Origin: Alphaproteobacteria bacterium | GTDB lineage: Bacteria > Pseudomonadota > Alphaproteobacteria > SMXQ01 | Length of the DNA stretch: 32,699 nucleotides | Assembly: GCA_029863585.1 (NCBI GenBank) | Contig: JAOTVC010000017.1 | Coordinates: 1 to 32,699, forward strand | Direction of reading: 5' to 3' | Shown: positions 8,388 to 16,339 of the stretch, one piece after another | Position numbering within the stretch: position 1 is the stretch's first letter | How the letters are laid out: the number at the start of each line of letters is the position of its first letter | Position numbers and translations under genes: made by a program | Notes under the pieces: model-generated | Databases searched by the model: none | Seen by the model: only the letters and a program-made list of their open reading frames with translations | What the model was told of the DNA's origin: nothing

Positions 8388-9881
8388 TCAGCGGCTGGCG
8401 GGGAAGACCAGGGATTTGATCACCACCGGCACGGCGCCGGAAGAGGGGATCAGGTTGCCGATATCGATGAAGTCGAACTCGTTCAGTTCGATCCCGTCGA
8501 TCGAGATGCAGGCGGCTTCCACCCCCATTTCTTCCTTCAGGTGCAGGCCCAGGAGGCCGCCGACGTCGCCGTCGTTGACCAGGATGATGGGATGGTCCCG
8601 GGCCGTGAAGTCGCGCAGGCCCTCGCGGATGCCGGTGCAGAAATCGTGCAGCCGCTTGAATGTGGCGGAACCGCCCCAATGGAAGGCGACGGCCACCGCC
8701 TGGTCGGCATGGGCGAGGTCGAGCCGGTTGAGCGCGACGTCGATCGCCTGATGAAGGGCACCGGGCTCGATCTCCTCGCCGGTCAGGTCGATGTCGGGCG
8801 CGATCACCGGCACGTTGCGCACCGGCACGGTGTCTTCCGGGTCGATGAAGATGGTGCTGCCCGAGACCTGGATAGTGTATTGCGAGGCGCCGATCACGGT
8901 CGCCCGGATGGTGGCCCTGGGCTCTTCGATGGTGAGGCCCAAGGGATCGATGCGGGCGCGGACCGCCTTGGCGATAAGCGGGCCGAGATCCCCGAACGTG
9001 GTGTCTGCCCGGCCGTAGACGAATTCCGACACCCCGCCGGAGAAGATCAGGGCGCTGACCTCCGTCTTGTCCGACAGGGGCGGCAGGCGAAGGAGGCCCT
9101 CTGTCTCTGGGCTGATGGGGCTGAGCCCCGCCGCCTCGACGATGCGCATGGCCATGCGGTCGGCGATCTTCTCCAGCTGTTCCGCGCTCGGCTTGTCGCC
9201 GAGGGCCAGCGTGACGCCGACCTCTTCGGCGTATGCGGCCCCGGTGGGCTCCAGCCGTTCGATGGCGCCGTTCTGGTCGGTGACGATCAGCCGGGCGCCG
9301 CCCTCCACCGCCGTCACTTCCGCCACATGGCCGCCGATGCAGCGGGCGAATTTGGTGGTGCCGCCGCCGATATCGATATTGAGGACGGTGCCCTCGACCT
9401 CGTCGGAGCGCGCCGCCGCGCCGGAACCGTGCGCCGCCATGGTCGCTTCCAGGCCGTCGCCCGCCGACACGGCCACGAACTTGCCGGCCTCGTCGGCGAA
9501 CAGTTCGCCGATGGTGCGCGCGTTGCGCCGGAGCACGGCGACGCCGGTCAGGATCAGGGCCCCGGTATCGATGTCGTCATGGGTGAGGCCCGCCTCCTCA
9601 TAGGTCTTCTTGATGAAGGCGGCCAGCCCATCGGAATCGATCACGTTTTCCCGGTCCGCATTCTCCACGTAGGGCGTGAAATGGATCGGCGATTCGTGGA
9701 CCAGCTCGCGCTTGGTCACGACGTAGCGTGCGTTGCGCTGCTCCAACGTCAGTTTCGAAAACGCGAGATGCGAGGTCGACGAGCCGATATCGACACCGAC
9801 GCTGACCAACTCGATCTCGTCCTCGCCCAGGATGTTGCGTTCGGCGTTCGAGAACTGAGCGCCTACATCGTCCGCTGTCAT
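8388..9881 (-). CDS. eutA: EutA-like ethanolamine ammonia-lyase reactivase (ASKHA ATPase)
   Basis: A 497-residue ASKHA-fold ATPase of the EutA family. EutA exchanges damaged adenosylcobalamin on ethanolamine ammonia-lyase in an ATP-dependent way. The phosphate-1 motif is SVGVDIGSSTSHLAFSK (residues 27-43), phosphate-2 is LNIDIGGGTTKFARC (167-181), and an adenosine-type motif is ALIFSGGVSEFVYGRA. SGAVPVVIKSLVFP at the C-terminus is also EutA-like. Length is slightly over the enteric form (about 467). It starts 15 bp after the bicupin gene stops, so the two are probably co-transcribed. No eutB or eutC is in the window, so either its client lies elsewhere or it serves another B12 or radical enzyme. 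The family call is firm; the physiological client is unknown. Confidence 0.82.
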   Translation of the reverse strand: MTADDVGAQFSNAERNILGEDEIELVSVGVDIGSSTSHLAFSKLTLEQRNARYVVTKRELVHESPIHFTPYVENADRENVIDSDGLAAFIKKTYEEAGLTHDDIDTGALILTGVAVLRRNARTIGELFADEAGKFVAVSAGDGLEATMAAHGSGAAARSDEVEGTVLNIDIGGGTTKFARCIGGHVAEVTAVEGGARLIVTDQNGAIERLEPTGAAYAEEVGVTLALGDKPSAEQLEKIADRMAMRIVEAAGLSPISPETEGLLRLPPLSDKTEVSALIFSGGVSEFVYGRADTTFGDLGPLIAKAVRARIDPLGLTIEEPRATIRATVIGASQYTIQVSGSTIFIDPEDTVPVRNVPVIAPDIDLTGEEIEPGALHQAIDVALNRLDLAHADQAVAVAFHWGGSATFKRLHDFCTGIREGLRDFTARDHPIILVNDGDVGGLLGLHLKEEMGVEAACISIDGIELNEFDFIDIGNLIPSSGAVPVVIKSLVFPASR

Positions 9882-9896
9882 GTCGGGATCCCGCGC

Positions 9897-11117
9897 TTAT
9901 TCGGCGGCGTTTGGCGTGACGTAGAGCTCGGGCTCCATGCGGGACTTGGTGCCTTCCTTGTCGAGGGTTTCCTCGAACTCCTTGCGCAGGTAGGGGTCTT
10001 CCATGTCGTAGGGGATGGCGGTGCCGCCGTCGCGCAGGTCGATGGCGCCGTAATCCGTCATCTTCGAGCCCGGCGCCCCCGAGCGCGAGTTCTTGCCCGG
10101 GTGCACCGGACCGAACCACGCCGTCAGCCGCAGCGGCCCTTGCGACGCGCCGAAGTGCTGGTGGAACCACTCGCCGCTCATCGGCGCCGCCGTCACCATG
10201 CCCACCGGCTCGTAGTCCTGGCGCATCACCTTGTCCATCTTGCCGTCCTTCCACGGCGTCGGCCCGATGTCCGACGGCCAGGTGTAGGTGTAGCCCTTGC
10301 CCTTGATGCAGATCAGCACCGCCGCCGAGCCGTGGGCATGGGCCTTGGAGTACCGCCCGGTCTCGTGCTGCGCGATCCACAGGTAGAAGTTCTGGTTCGC
10401 CATGTGCGGCTCGATCCGCCGGTAGCCCGGAGACCGCCGGTTGTCCAAGGGCAGCTCGCAATTGACGATGTCCGGGATGATGTTGGTCTTCTTCATCGCC
10501 AGGCCCCGGATCGGGTCCGCCTCGATGTCTTCGTTGGGCTTGTAATAGTCCGCCGCGTTGGGGTCGAACCGGTCGCGGAAGTTGTACGGGCAATTGAGGA
10601 TGAAGTCCTCGTTCTTGAACAGGTTGAACACCTGCGGCGCCAGGTTGCCGCCCAGCAAAAGCGCCGGCGAGGACGCCGCGTTGACGATCCGGTAGCGCGC
10701 GTTGATCGGGATCGCGAACAGCGACCCCGCCTGCCATTCGAACACGTGCTTCTGGTCCTCGTGACCGTCTTCCCACACTTCCGTCGTGCCGCGACCCTCG
10801 ACGATGAAGTACTGCTGCTCGAACAGGTGCTTCACCGGATTGAGCGCGCCGGCGCCCGGAACCTCGATCACGTGGCAGCCCCACAGGTTCTCCGTCCCCC
10901 ACAACTGGATGAAGGTCGCCTTGCCCCCCATCAGCTTCCACGGCTTCAGCGGCAGGTCCTGCACCTTGCGCACCCCGATGCCGCGGAAGATCGGGATCTC
11001 CTGCGCTTCCATCCAGTCGTCATAGGGCATGTTCGGGCGCATGAACTCGCCAACCCCAGACTTGGTCTTGAGGTCGGTCGGTTCCGTCCATTCCTTCTTC
11101 GGCGCGTCGTCGGCCAT
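9897..11117 (-). CDS. Bicupin protein (gentisate-dioxygenase-like fold)
   Basis: A 406-residue protein with two cupin domains. The second has a clear metal motif, SKAHAHGSAAVLICIKGKG (HxH plus later His in GEWFHQHFG); the first is less canonical, around VKHLFEQQYFIVEGRGTTEVWEDG, with a His instead of the first HxH pair. This two-cupin layout resembles gentisate/1-hydroxy-2-naphthoate dioxygenases and uncharacterised cupins. The start MADDAP has GGGGAG five bases before it; nine upstream in-frame codons are unlikely. It is followed 15 bp later by eutA on the same strand, a pairing that hints at a shared pathway. A ring-cleaving or metal-dependent role is plausible; substrate unknown. Confidence 0.8.
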   Translation of the reverse strand: MADDAPKKEWTEPTDLKTKSGVGEFMRPNMPYDDWMEAQEIPIFRGIGVRKVQDLPLKPWKLMGGKATFIQLWGTENLWGCHVIEVPGAGALNPVKHLFEQQYFIVEGRGTTEVWEDGHEDQKHVFEWQAGSLFAIPINARYRIVNAASSPALLLGGNLAPQVFNLFKNEDFILNCPYNFRDRFDPNAADYYKPNEDIEADPIRGLAMKKTNIIPDIVNCELPLDNRRSPGYRRIEPHMANQNFYLWIAQHETGRYSKAHAHGSAAVLICIKGKGYTYTWPSDIGPTPWKDGKMDKVMRQDYEPVGMVTAAPMSGEWFHQHFGASQGPLRLTAWFGPVHPGKNSRSGAPGSKMTDYGAIDLRDGGTAIPYDMEDPYLRKEFEETLDKEGTKSRMEPELYVTPNAAE

Positions 11118-11145
11118 CTCTGCTCCCCGCTCTAAATGGGTCAAC

Positions 11146-11180
11146 GGCCCGAAACAACGCGCTAAAGCGCGCTCCGGGCC
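11146..11180. promoter_or_regulatory. Two-stage hairpin in the leader of the bicupin-eutA operon
   Basis: GGCCCG (11146-11151) pairs with CGGGCC (11175-11180), and inside it CGCGCT (11158-11163) pairs with AGCGCG (11166-11171). The structure begins 29 bp upstream of the bicupin start codon. It could be an operator, an RNA leader structure, or a terminator for transcription arriving from the right. No T-run follows it. Confidence 0.35.
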
Positions 11181-11467
11181 AAAGAAATTATCTGCCAGTT
11201 TTTAGCACCCAAGCCCGCAGAAGGGCAACTGGCGCAGCCCGTGATGGCGCCCCTCAGGCCGCACTGGCCGCTTGCCTTGAATCCAATTCGCCCAAACGCG
11301 GAGCCAAACAGAGCGACAACCATTGGATCGAACCGTGCTGACACACGCCGTGCCGCTGCCAATGCCATGGCAATCGATAACCAGCAGGGCCAATAGCTTT
11401 ACGTGGCAACACCAAAAAAGGGGTTTATACTTGCATTAATCATAATCATGAAACCCAGGGGAGAAAG
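11181..11467. other. Gap upstream of the cytochrome c gene
   Basis: No gene is supported here. Weak open frames on the minus strand have atypical composition. The 60 bases before the cytochrome gene are AT-rich (TTTATACTTGCATTAATC around 11423-11440) and probably contain its promoter. Confidence 0.45.
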
Positions 11468-11893
11468 ATGAGACACATCATCGCGATTTCCGCCATCGCG
11501 GTTAGCCTTGCGTTTTTGGCCAGCGAAGCGCGTGCCCAGTCTGGCTCCGACTACGGCAAGGCCGAATACGAATCTAACTGCGCAAGTTGCCACGGATTGA
11601 GTGGAAAAGGTGACGGCCCGCTTGCGCGGCTTTATTTCAAGAACTCGACCAACCTGACCACTCTGGCGAAGAGAAATGGCGGTGTGTTTCCTGCACAACG
11701 CGTTTTCGAGGTCATTGATGGGCGAAAGGAAGTGAAAGCCCATGGGCCCCGTGAGATGCCGGTTTGGGGCAGCGACTACCGCAAAACCGTACCCGATCTC
11801 TTGGAATACGGATTTACCAATTTGCGCGGCGCGATAGCGCACACCAAGATCATCTCGCTCGTGGACTACTTGCGGCGGATCCAAGAAAAATAG
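11468..11893 (+). CDS. Small exported c-type cytochrome
   Basis: A 141-residue mono-haem cytochrome c. Residues 1-23 are a Sec signal peptide with an ARA cleavage site before Gln24. The haem attachment motif is CASCH (Cys38, Cys41, His42) followed by GLSGKGDGP, typical of class I periplasmic cytochromes; the likely axial ligand is Met97 in PREMPVWG. The ATG is preceded by GGGGAG. It would carry electrons in the periplasm, but no redox partner gene is adjacent: the next gene (+ strand, 386 bp away) is a decarboxylase-like protein. It resembles the c552/SoxX-like small cytochromes only in a general way. Confidence 0.85.
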   Translation: MRHIIAISAIAVSLAFLASEARAQSGSDYGKAEYESNCASCHGLSGKGDGPLARLYFKNSTNLTTLAKRNGGVFPAQRVFEVIDGRKEVKAHGPREMPVWGSDYRKTVPDLLEYGFTNLRGAIAHTKIISLVDYLRRIQEK

Positions 11894-12279
11894 TGCGCGG
11901 CACCGGTAAAGAAGCGGGTTCCTCGGCGTTGACCAGGATTCATGCCCTGACGCAAGACAAAGGGCGGTAATCTCACCGCCGTTGCTACCGTGGCAAGTCG
12001 TTGGTGCCGGCGGAGAATCGAGCCTCGCACCATGGGGACCACCGGGACATAATCCGACGCTCCCAGCCTTGTCTTTGGATCCGGAGCGGTCATCAGGCCA
12101 GCGGTGGCTGGTTTTCCGGGGTGGCCCTAAACGGATATCGGCGCCGGGCCGATCGCGGGACACGTCCAAGAATGCCATACCGCCCTGCCCTGCCGACAGC
12201 CGGCCCCTGGGCCGCACGGCAACGCGCAAGATGCCCTATCCCGGGCAGGGATCATAAACAGGAGCAAGGAAACACGAAG
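11894..12279. other. Gene-free stretch between cytochrome c and dihydroxyphthalate-decarboxylase-like gene
   Basis: Several frames are open on both strands but none has a credible start or recognisable protein. A perfect small hairpin, GGCGGT-AATCTC-ACCGCC (11963-11980), lies 70 bp after the cytochrome stop and may help end its transcript. The last 20 bases hold the AGGAGCAAGG ribosome-binding site of the next gene. Confidence 0.45.
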
Positions 12280-13221
12280 ATGGTGACACTCAGCATGCCG
12301 ACGCGGGATTACGGCCTGATGCGGCACATGAAAAAAACCGTCAGCAGGCTGAATGCCGATATCGAGATTGCCTACCCCAAATTCACCGACATCCTGGTCG
12401 CGGTGCGCAAGATGGTGCGTGAACGCCCCTTCGATATCTGCGAAATGCCGTTCACCACGTACATCTGCGCCAAGGAATACGGCAAGAAGTTCACCGCCCT
12501 GCCCGTCTTCATCACCCGCAACTTTCACCACTGGGCGATCTTCGCCAACCGTGGGTCGGGGATCAAGACGCCCAAGGACTTCGAAGGTAAAACCGTCGGC
12601 GTGGTGCGTGGCTACACGGTGACCACCGGCGTCTGGGCACGCGGCATGCTGGCCGAGGAATACGGCGTCGATCTCTCCAAGGTGCGTTGGGCCGCCACCG
12701 ACGACGAACACGTGGCCGAATTCAAGCTGCCGCCCAATGTGGATTACGAATTCATGGGCCGCGATATCGGGGACCTGTTCCGCTCGGGCGAGATCGTCGG
12801 CGCCGTCGGCGCGGTGACCGACGACATCCCCGGCGTCGGGCCGCTGATCCCCGACGCGATGGAGGCCGGTTTCGCCTTCTATCGTAAGACCGGCATCTAC
12901 CCGGTCAACCACGGCATCGTGGTGCGCGACGAGCTGCTGGAACGCTATCCCAGCCTGGCCGTCGATCTGTTCCACGCGCTCAAGGAATCGAAGGAGGCCT
13001 ACTTGGCCAATCTCGACCGCATGGGCGAGCTTTCGGCGGAGGATGCCCTGACCGCGCGGCTGGAACAGGGCCTCGGCGGCGATCCGTTCCCCTACGGGGT
13101 CGAAGCCAACCGCAAGGGACTGGAAGCGCTGACCCGCTATGCCTTCGACCAGAACATCACGTCGCGGAAATACGCGGTCGAGGAACTGTTCGCGCCGGGC
13201 ACCCTCGACCTCGCGGGCTGA
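12280..13221 (+). CDS. 4,5-dihydroxyphthalate decarboxylase-like (periplasmic-binding fold) protein
   Basis: A 313-residue protein resembling 4,5-dihydroxyphthalate decarboxylase (Pht5). From memory, the shared segments are FDICEMPFTTYI, ALPVFITRNFHH, FEGKTVGVVRGYTVTTGVW, MLAEEYGV and YRKTGIYPVNHGIVV. The fold is that of type 2 periplasmic binding proteins, but there is no signal peptide, which favours a cytoplasmic enzyme over a transporter subunit. Decarboxylation of 4,5-dihydroxyphthalate gives protocatechuate. The start at 12280 has AGGAGCAAGG upstream; longer in-frame starts back to 12001 lie in atypical sequence. It converges on the gallate-dioxygenase-type gene, 42 bp away. Many members of this family are annotated simply as ABC substrate-binding proteins, so the exact reaction is uncertain. 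Confidence 0.75.
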   Translation: MVTLSMPTRDYGLMRHMKKTVSRLNADIEIAYPKFTDILVAVRKMVRERPFDICEMPFTTYICAKEYGKKFTALPVFITRNFHHWAIFANRGSGIKTPKDFEGKTVGVVRGYTVTTGVWARGMLAEEYGVDLSKVRWAATDDEHVAEFKLPPNVDYEFMGRDIGDLFRSGEIVGAVGAVTDDIPGVGPLIPDAMEAGFAFYRKTGIYPVNHGIVVRDELLERYPSLAVDLFHALKESKEAYLANLDRMGELSAEDALTARLEQGLGGDPFPYGVEANRKGLEALTRYAFDQNITSRKYAVEELFAPGTLDLAG

Positions 13222-13263
13222 CCGGGGCTGGCACCCAACCGGCGGGCGCCGACCGCGGTTCCC

Positions 13264-14523
13264 TCAGTCCTCTTCCTTGCCGGCGACCGAATACTGCATG
13301 TTGACGTTGCGCGTCTTCTGGAACTCTTCCAGGGTCTCGCCGCGCATCTGGGCATAGACGTCCGGGTTGGAGAGGCCCAGGACCGCCGCCATTTTCTCGA
13401 TGGAAAAGAAAATCACGCCGTAGTGGATGAGGCCGATGAAGTCCCGCGCCTCCAGCAGCTTGCGCTCCTCGGCGCTCAAGCCGAATTCTTCGTAGAGCGC
13501 CTCGGGCTCTTCAAGGAAACGGCGGCGGTGCGCAGGATTCACCAACCGGTGGAGGAAATCGTTCAAGCGATAGGCTTTATGGGCCCTCTCCAGGGTGAAG
13601 GGATGGGTGCCCTCGATCTCCTCGATCCCGGCGAGCTGGCGGCCAATCAGGTCGCGCTGAGCCTGAGCCGCCTGGGGCTGCGGTTCGGCGAGATTTTCGT
13701 ATATGACCGTGGCGATGGTGGTCATCGACGGCAGCGTCATGTCACGATGGACGCAGCGCACGGTATTGGACAACGCGCCGCGCATGATCAGCCAGGTGAT
13801 GACTTCCGCCCCTTCCAAGCCGCCGCGCTTGGCGTATTCGGCATGGGTGATCCGGGTCAGCGCCTCGGGGTCATTTTCCAGCAGGTCCAGGAACTCGGCG
13901 TCCCAATCGAGGTTGTTGAAACCGCAGCGTTCGCCGTGAACCTGGTGGGACAGGCCGCCGGTGGCGGCGATGGCGACACTGAGGTCTTCCGGGTAGCTCA
14001 GAATCGCGCGACCCAGCGCCTGGCCCAACCGGTAGCACCGGTTGGCGCTGGGGATGGGGAACTGCAGCACCCCCACCTGGAACGGGATGATCGCCTTGTT
14101 CCATGCGGCCCCCCGGTCGGTCATCATCGACAGTGGCGAGAACAGCCCGTGATCGATGGGCCGCTTCTGGAAGAACGAGATGTCGAACTCATCGGCGAAC
14201 AGCGACTGGCCGATATGGCGCGCCAAGCCCATATGACCCGCCACCGGCGGGTAATCGCGCGGGCCCCCGCCCTCGTCCGCTGTGCGGTAGTCGCCGTCGA
14301 CCCCCAGCACGAAGGGTGAATAATGATCGAGGAAGAACGACGTGACGTGATCGTTGTAGATCACGAACAGGACGTCGGGGTCATTGGCCTTGAGCCAGTC
14401 GGTGACCGGCGCGAACACCTTGAACACAGCCGCCCAGGCGGGGTCGTCTGCCGCCTTGTTGTCCTTGGCGAACCCGATGGTGGGCGAGTGGGAGGCCCCA
14501 AGCCCCGCGATGATCTTCGCCAT
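13264..14523 (-). CDS. Gallate dioxygenase-type extradiol enzyme (LigB-LigA fusion)
   Basis: A 419-residue class III extradiol dioxygenase in which the catalytic LigB-like domain (about 1-280) is followed by the small LigA-like domain (about 310-405). This fused order and length are those of gallate dioxygenases GalA and DesB (about 420). Fe(II) ligands His12 (GLGASHSPTIGF), His59 (YNDHVTSFF) and Glu240 (GLEGAEVITW) and the catalytic His193 (GGLSHQVHGE) are all present. The C-terminus MQYSVAG also matches GalA-like proteins. It opens gallate or protocatechuate-type rings to 4-oxalomesaconate or an analogue. AGGA lies eight bases before the ATG; the 26 in-frame codons upstream are not typical. 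The dihydroxyphthalate-decarboxylase-like gene converges on it. Gallate versus protocatechuate versus another catechol cannot be decided by eye. Confidence 0.87.
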   Translation of the reverse strand: MAKIIAGLGASHSPTIGFAKDNKAADDPAWAAVFKVFAPVTDWLKANDPDVLFVIYNDHVTSFFLDHYSPFVLGVDGDYRTADEGGGPRDYPPVAGHMGLARHIGQSLFADEFDISFFQKRPIDHGLFSPLSMMTDRGAAWNKAIIPFQVGVLQFPIPSANRCYRLGQALGRAILSYPEDLSVAIAATGGLSHQVHGERCGFNNLDWDAEFLDLLENDPEALTRITHAEYAKRGGLEGAEVITWLIMRGALSNTVRCVHRDMTLPSMTTIATVIYENLAEPQPQAAQAQRDLIGRQLAGIEEIEGTHPFTLERAHKAYRLNDFLHRLVNPAHRRRFLEEPEALYEEFGLSAEERKLLEARDFIGLIHYGVIFFSIEKMAAVLGLSNPDVYAQMRGETLEEFQKTRNVNMQYSVAGKEED

Positions 14524-14857
14524 GATCCCAATCCTCGTGTGACCGGCCAAACGATGAAAGCTCGGCCGGGACCGGCGCCGGCCGCCGAGACCGGCCGGCA
14601 CTTCGTCGATCCCTTGGCCCGCATCTTATCAGGTGCCGCCGCTGCGGCTAGTGCCGAGAGCATCCATGCCCACGCGCGCCCACCCCGGCAACGCCGATTA
14701 CACGGGCCCAGCGGGGCCCGGCGCAAGCGCTCGTCGCGCCAAAAATGCGTGAGTATTTCGTCTGCAATCTGGATATAGTTTCGCCCGATCAAGACACGGA
14801 TGTCCCCAACCTCGGGATTGCCGGTTTTCAACGACGACAGGATAGGATTGACCAACG
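14524..14857. other. Divergent promoter region between the dioxygenase and the TctC-type gene
   Basis: No gene is visible. The region contains GC-rich inverted repeats (for example GGGCCC-AGC-GGGGCCC near 14704-14719) and a possible TATAGT -10 element at 14774-14779 for the TctC-type gene. It should carry promoters for both divergent genes. Confidence 0.4.
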
Positions 14858-15901
14858 ATGAACCTCATTTTGCGTGGAACGGTGCTTGCCACCGCTGTGG
14901 CCGTAGCATCCCTTTCCCAGTCTTTCCCCGCGCAGGCCGCGGATGTTTTCAAGAATAAGACAATCAAGGTTTCCATCGGCTTCGGACCGGGCGGCGGGTA
15001 CGACGCTTACGGGCGCCTGTTGGCGCGGCACTGGGGGCCCCATATTCCCGGTCGTCCGCAGGTGATCGCACAAAACATGCCGGGCGCCAGCAGCCTCAAG
15101 GCCGTGCAGTACCTTCAGACGGCCGCCCCCAAGGACGGTACGGCCGTGGTCATCTTCAACTTCGGCCAGATCACCAATTCGATCGTGAATCCATCCAAGA
15201 CGATCAAGGTGGATTTCCGGAATTTCGCCTGGATCGGGTCGATGAACCGCGACGTCTCCGTGTGCTACGTCTGGAAGGCGCGCTTCCCCGCGATCAGGAA
15301 CGCCGCCGACCTCAACAAGGTCAAGACGATCAACTACGGCCTTACCGGTGTCGGTTCGGCCTCCTACTTCAACCAGGCGATTCTGCTTGGCGTTTTCAAT
15401 GCACCGCTCAAGCAGGTCAAGGGCTACAAGGGCTCGAAAGAAAAACAGATCGCGATCGAACGCGGCGAGCTCGACGGCGATTGCGGTGACTGGACCAGCG
15501 TTCCCGACGACTGGGTTCGCGACGGCAAGGTTACCTACCTGATGAAGTCCTCGCCCTCGACGCCCGAAGGACTCAATCCGGCCATCCCCTACGCCGGCGA
15601 CCTCGCAGCGACGGCGGAAAAGAAACAGATTCTCAAGCTGCTGTCGGCGGCGGGGGAAATCGGCCGCCCGTTCATCACCCGCAAGGAAGTGGCGGCCGAC
15701 CGTTTGAAAGTCCTGCGCGCCGGCTTCGATGCGGCCATGAAGGACCCCAAGCTGTTGGCGGAATCCAAGAAGATCGGACGCCCGATCTCGCCGATGACCG
15801 CAAAGGAGGCCGTGGAAACCCTCTCGGAGCTTTACGCGATGCCGACCGACATCATCGCCAAGGCCAAGGCGATTCTGCCCGGTCAAAAAAAGAAGAAGTA
15901 G
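14858..15901 (+). CDS. TctC/Bug-type tricarboxylate transporter substrate-binding protein
   Basis: A 347-residue periplasmic binding protein of the Bug/TctC family. It has a Sec signal peptide (residues 1-27, cleavage after AQA), followed by the family core: VSIGFGPGGGYDAYGRLLARH, IPGRPQVIAQNMPGASSLKA, and a C-terminal region ending in ELYAMPTDIIAKAKAIL. Such proteins bind carboxylic acids (citrate, aromatic carboxylates, amino acids) for the three-component TctABC transporters. No TctA or TctB permease gene is in the window, so it is an orphan binding protein. The tail KKKK is unusual but sits after the structural end. A strong hairpin follows the stop. Nearby aromatic-acid genes suggest an aromatic ligand, without proof. 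Confidence 0.87.
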   Translation: MNLILRGTVLATAVAVASLSQSFPAQAADVFKNKTIKVSIGFGPGGGYDAYGRLLARHWGPHIPGRPQVIAQNMPGASSLKAVQYLQTAAPKDGTAVVIFNFGQITNSIVNPSKTIKVDFRNFAWIGSMNRDVSVCYVWKARFPAIRNAADLNKVKTINYGLTGVGSASYFNQAILLGVFNAPLKQVKGYKGSKEKQIAIERGELDGDCGDWTSVPDDWVRDGKVTYLMKSSPSTPEGLNPAIPYAGDLAATAEKKQILKLLSAAGEIGRPFITRKEVAADRLKVLRAGFDAAMKDPKLLAESKKIGRPISPMTAKEAVETLSELYAMPTDIIAKAKAILPGQKKKK

Positions 15902-15913
15902 CCGATCCACCTA

Positions 15914-15940
15914 GCGGCGGGGCCAAGAAAGCCCCGCCGC
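15914..15940 (+). terminator. Strong GC hairpin after the TctC-type gene
   Basis: GCGGCGGGGC (15914-15923) and GCCCCGCCGC (15931-15940) form a perfect 10-bp stem with a 7-nt loop, 12 bp after the stop codon. It has no U-tract, so it is either a factor-assisted terminator or a transcript-stabilising stem. Confidence 0.6.
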
Positions 15941-16002
15941 CGCCCCTCGGTAGCAGCACGATTTCGGGAGCTTGCGGTGTGACGCCCGGTCCCCGGTGAC
16001 GG

Positions 16003-16060
16003 AATTCTTGGGCGCTCTTCCGAAGAAGACCGGTGTCAAGTGCTCCTCTCGTTAGGATTT
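16003..16060 (-). pseudogene. Decayed 58-bp fragment of a prfC (release factor 3) gene
   Basis: This stretch aligns without gaps to the prfC gene at about 19654-19711, with roughly 50 of 58 bases identical (counted by eye). Read on the minus strand in the prfC frame it gives S-stop-REEHLTPVFFGRAPKN, against SYREGHLTPVFFGSALKN in the intact gene. The Tyr codon has become TAA and other conserved residues are lost. Flanking bases on both sides show no similarity. It is a non-functional remnant, either of a duplication of the local prfC or of a second, now lost, prfC-like gene. Confidence 0.7.
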
Positions 16061-16339
16061 GGTTCGGTTCCCAAGCCTGGGATCATTCGCGCCTGTAATC
16101 TTCTCTCCCCTCAATCATCCCCTCCCTCCTATCGTCGATGTCGGCCTCCGGACGCACGCGGCCGGCGCGGCAGGCAGCTCCCGAAGAACGGAGATTTCTT
16201 AACCTGTCCCGGGCCGAATTGTTACGCTGTGGCAAAGCTTGAGGTTATCCTGACGCATCGGGCCACGAGGGGAGCGAAAGACGATGAACAGCAGCAACCC
16301 GGTCATCGGCAGGTCTCGGCCGAATACGAGGGCGAGACG
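16061..16339. other. Leader region of the racemase-like gene
   Basis: Together with the hairpin and the prfC remnant this completes a 438-bp gap without a full gene. It contains a well-placed ribosome-binding site (AGGGGAGCG) and ATG at 16284 that open only a 19-codon frame; that frame stops at TGA 16341-16343, overlapping the GTG start of the racemase-like gene. It may be a translationally coupled leader or chance. Confidence 0.35.

Noticed and set aside
8370-11135. A 921-codon open frame on the + strand opposite eutA and the bicupin gene
   Set aside because: It is the antisense shadow of two well-supported genes; its translation is Arg/Val/Asp-rich without any recognisable domain, as usual in GC-rich DNA.
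11399-12229. A 276-codon open frame on the minus strand overlapping the cytochrome c gene
   Set aside because: It covers the cytochrome gene in antisense and a gene-free gap; no domain, no plausible ribosome-binding site.
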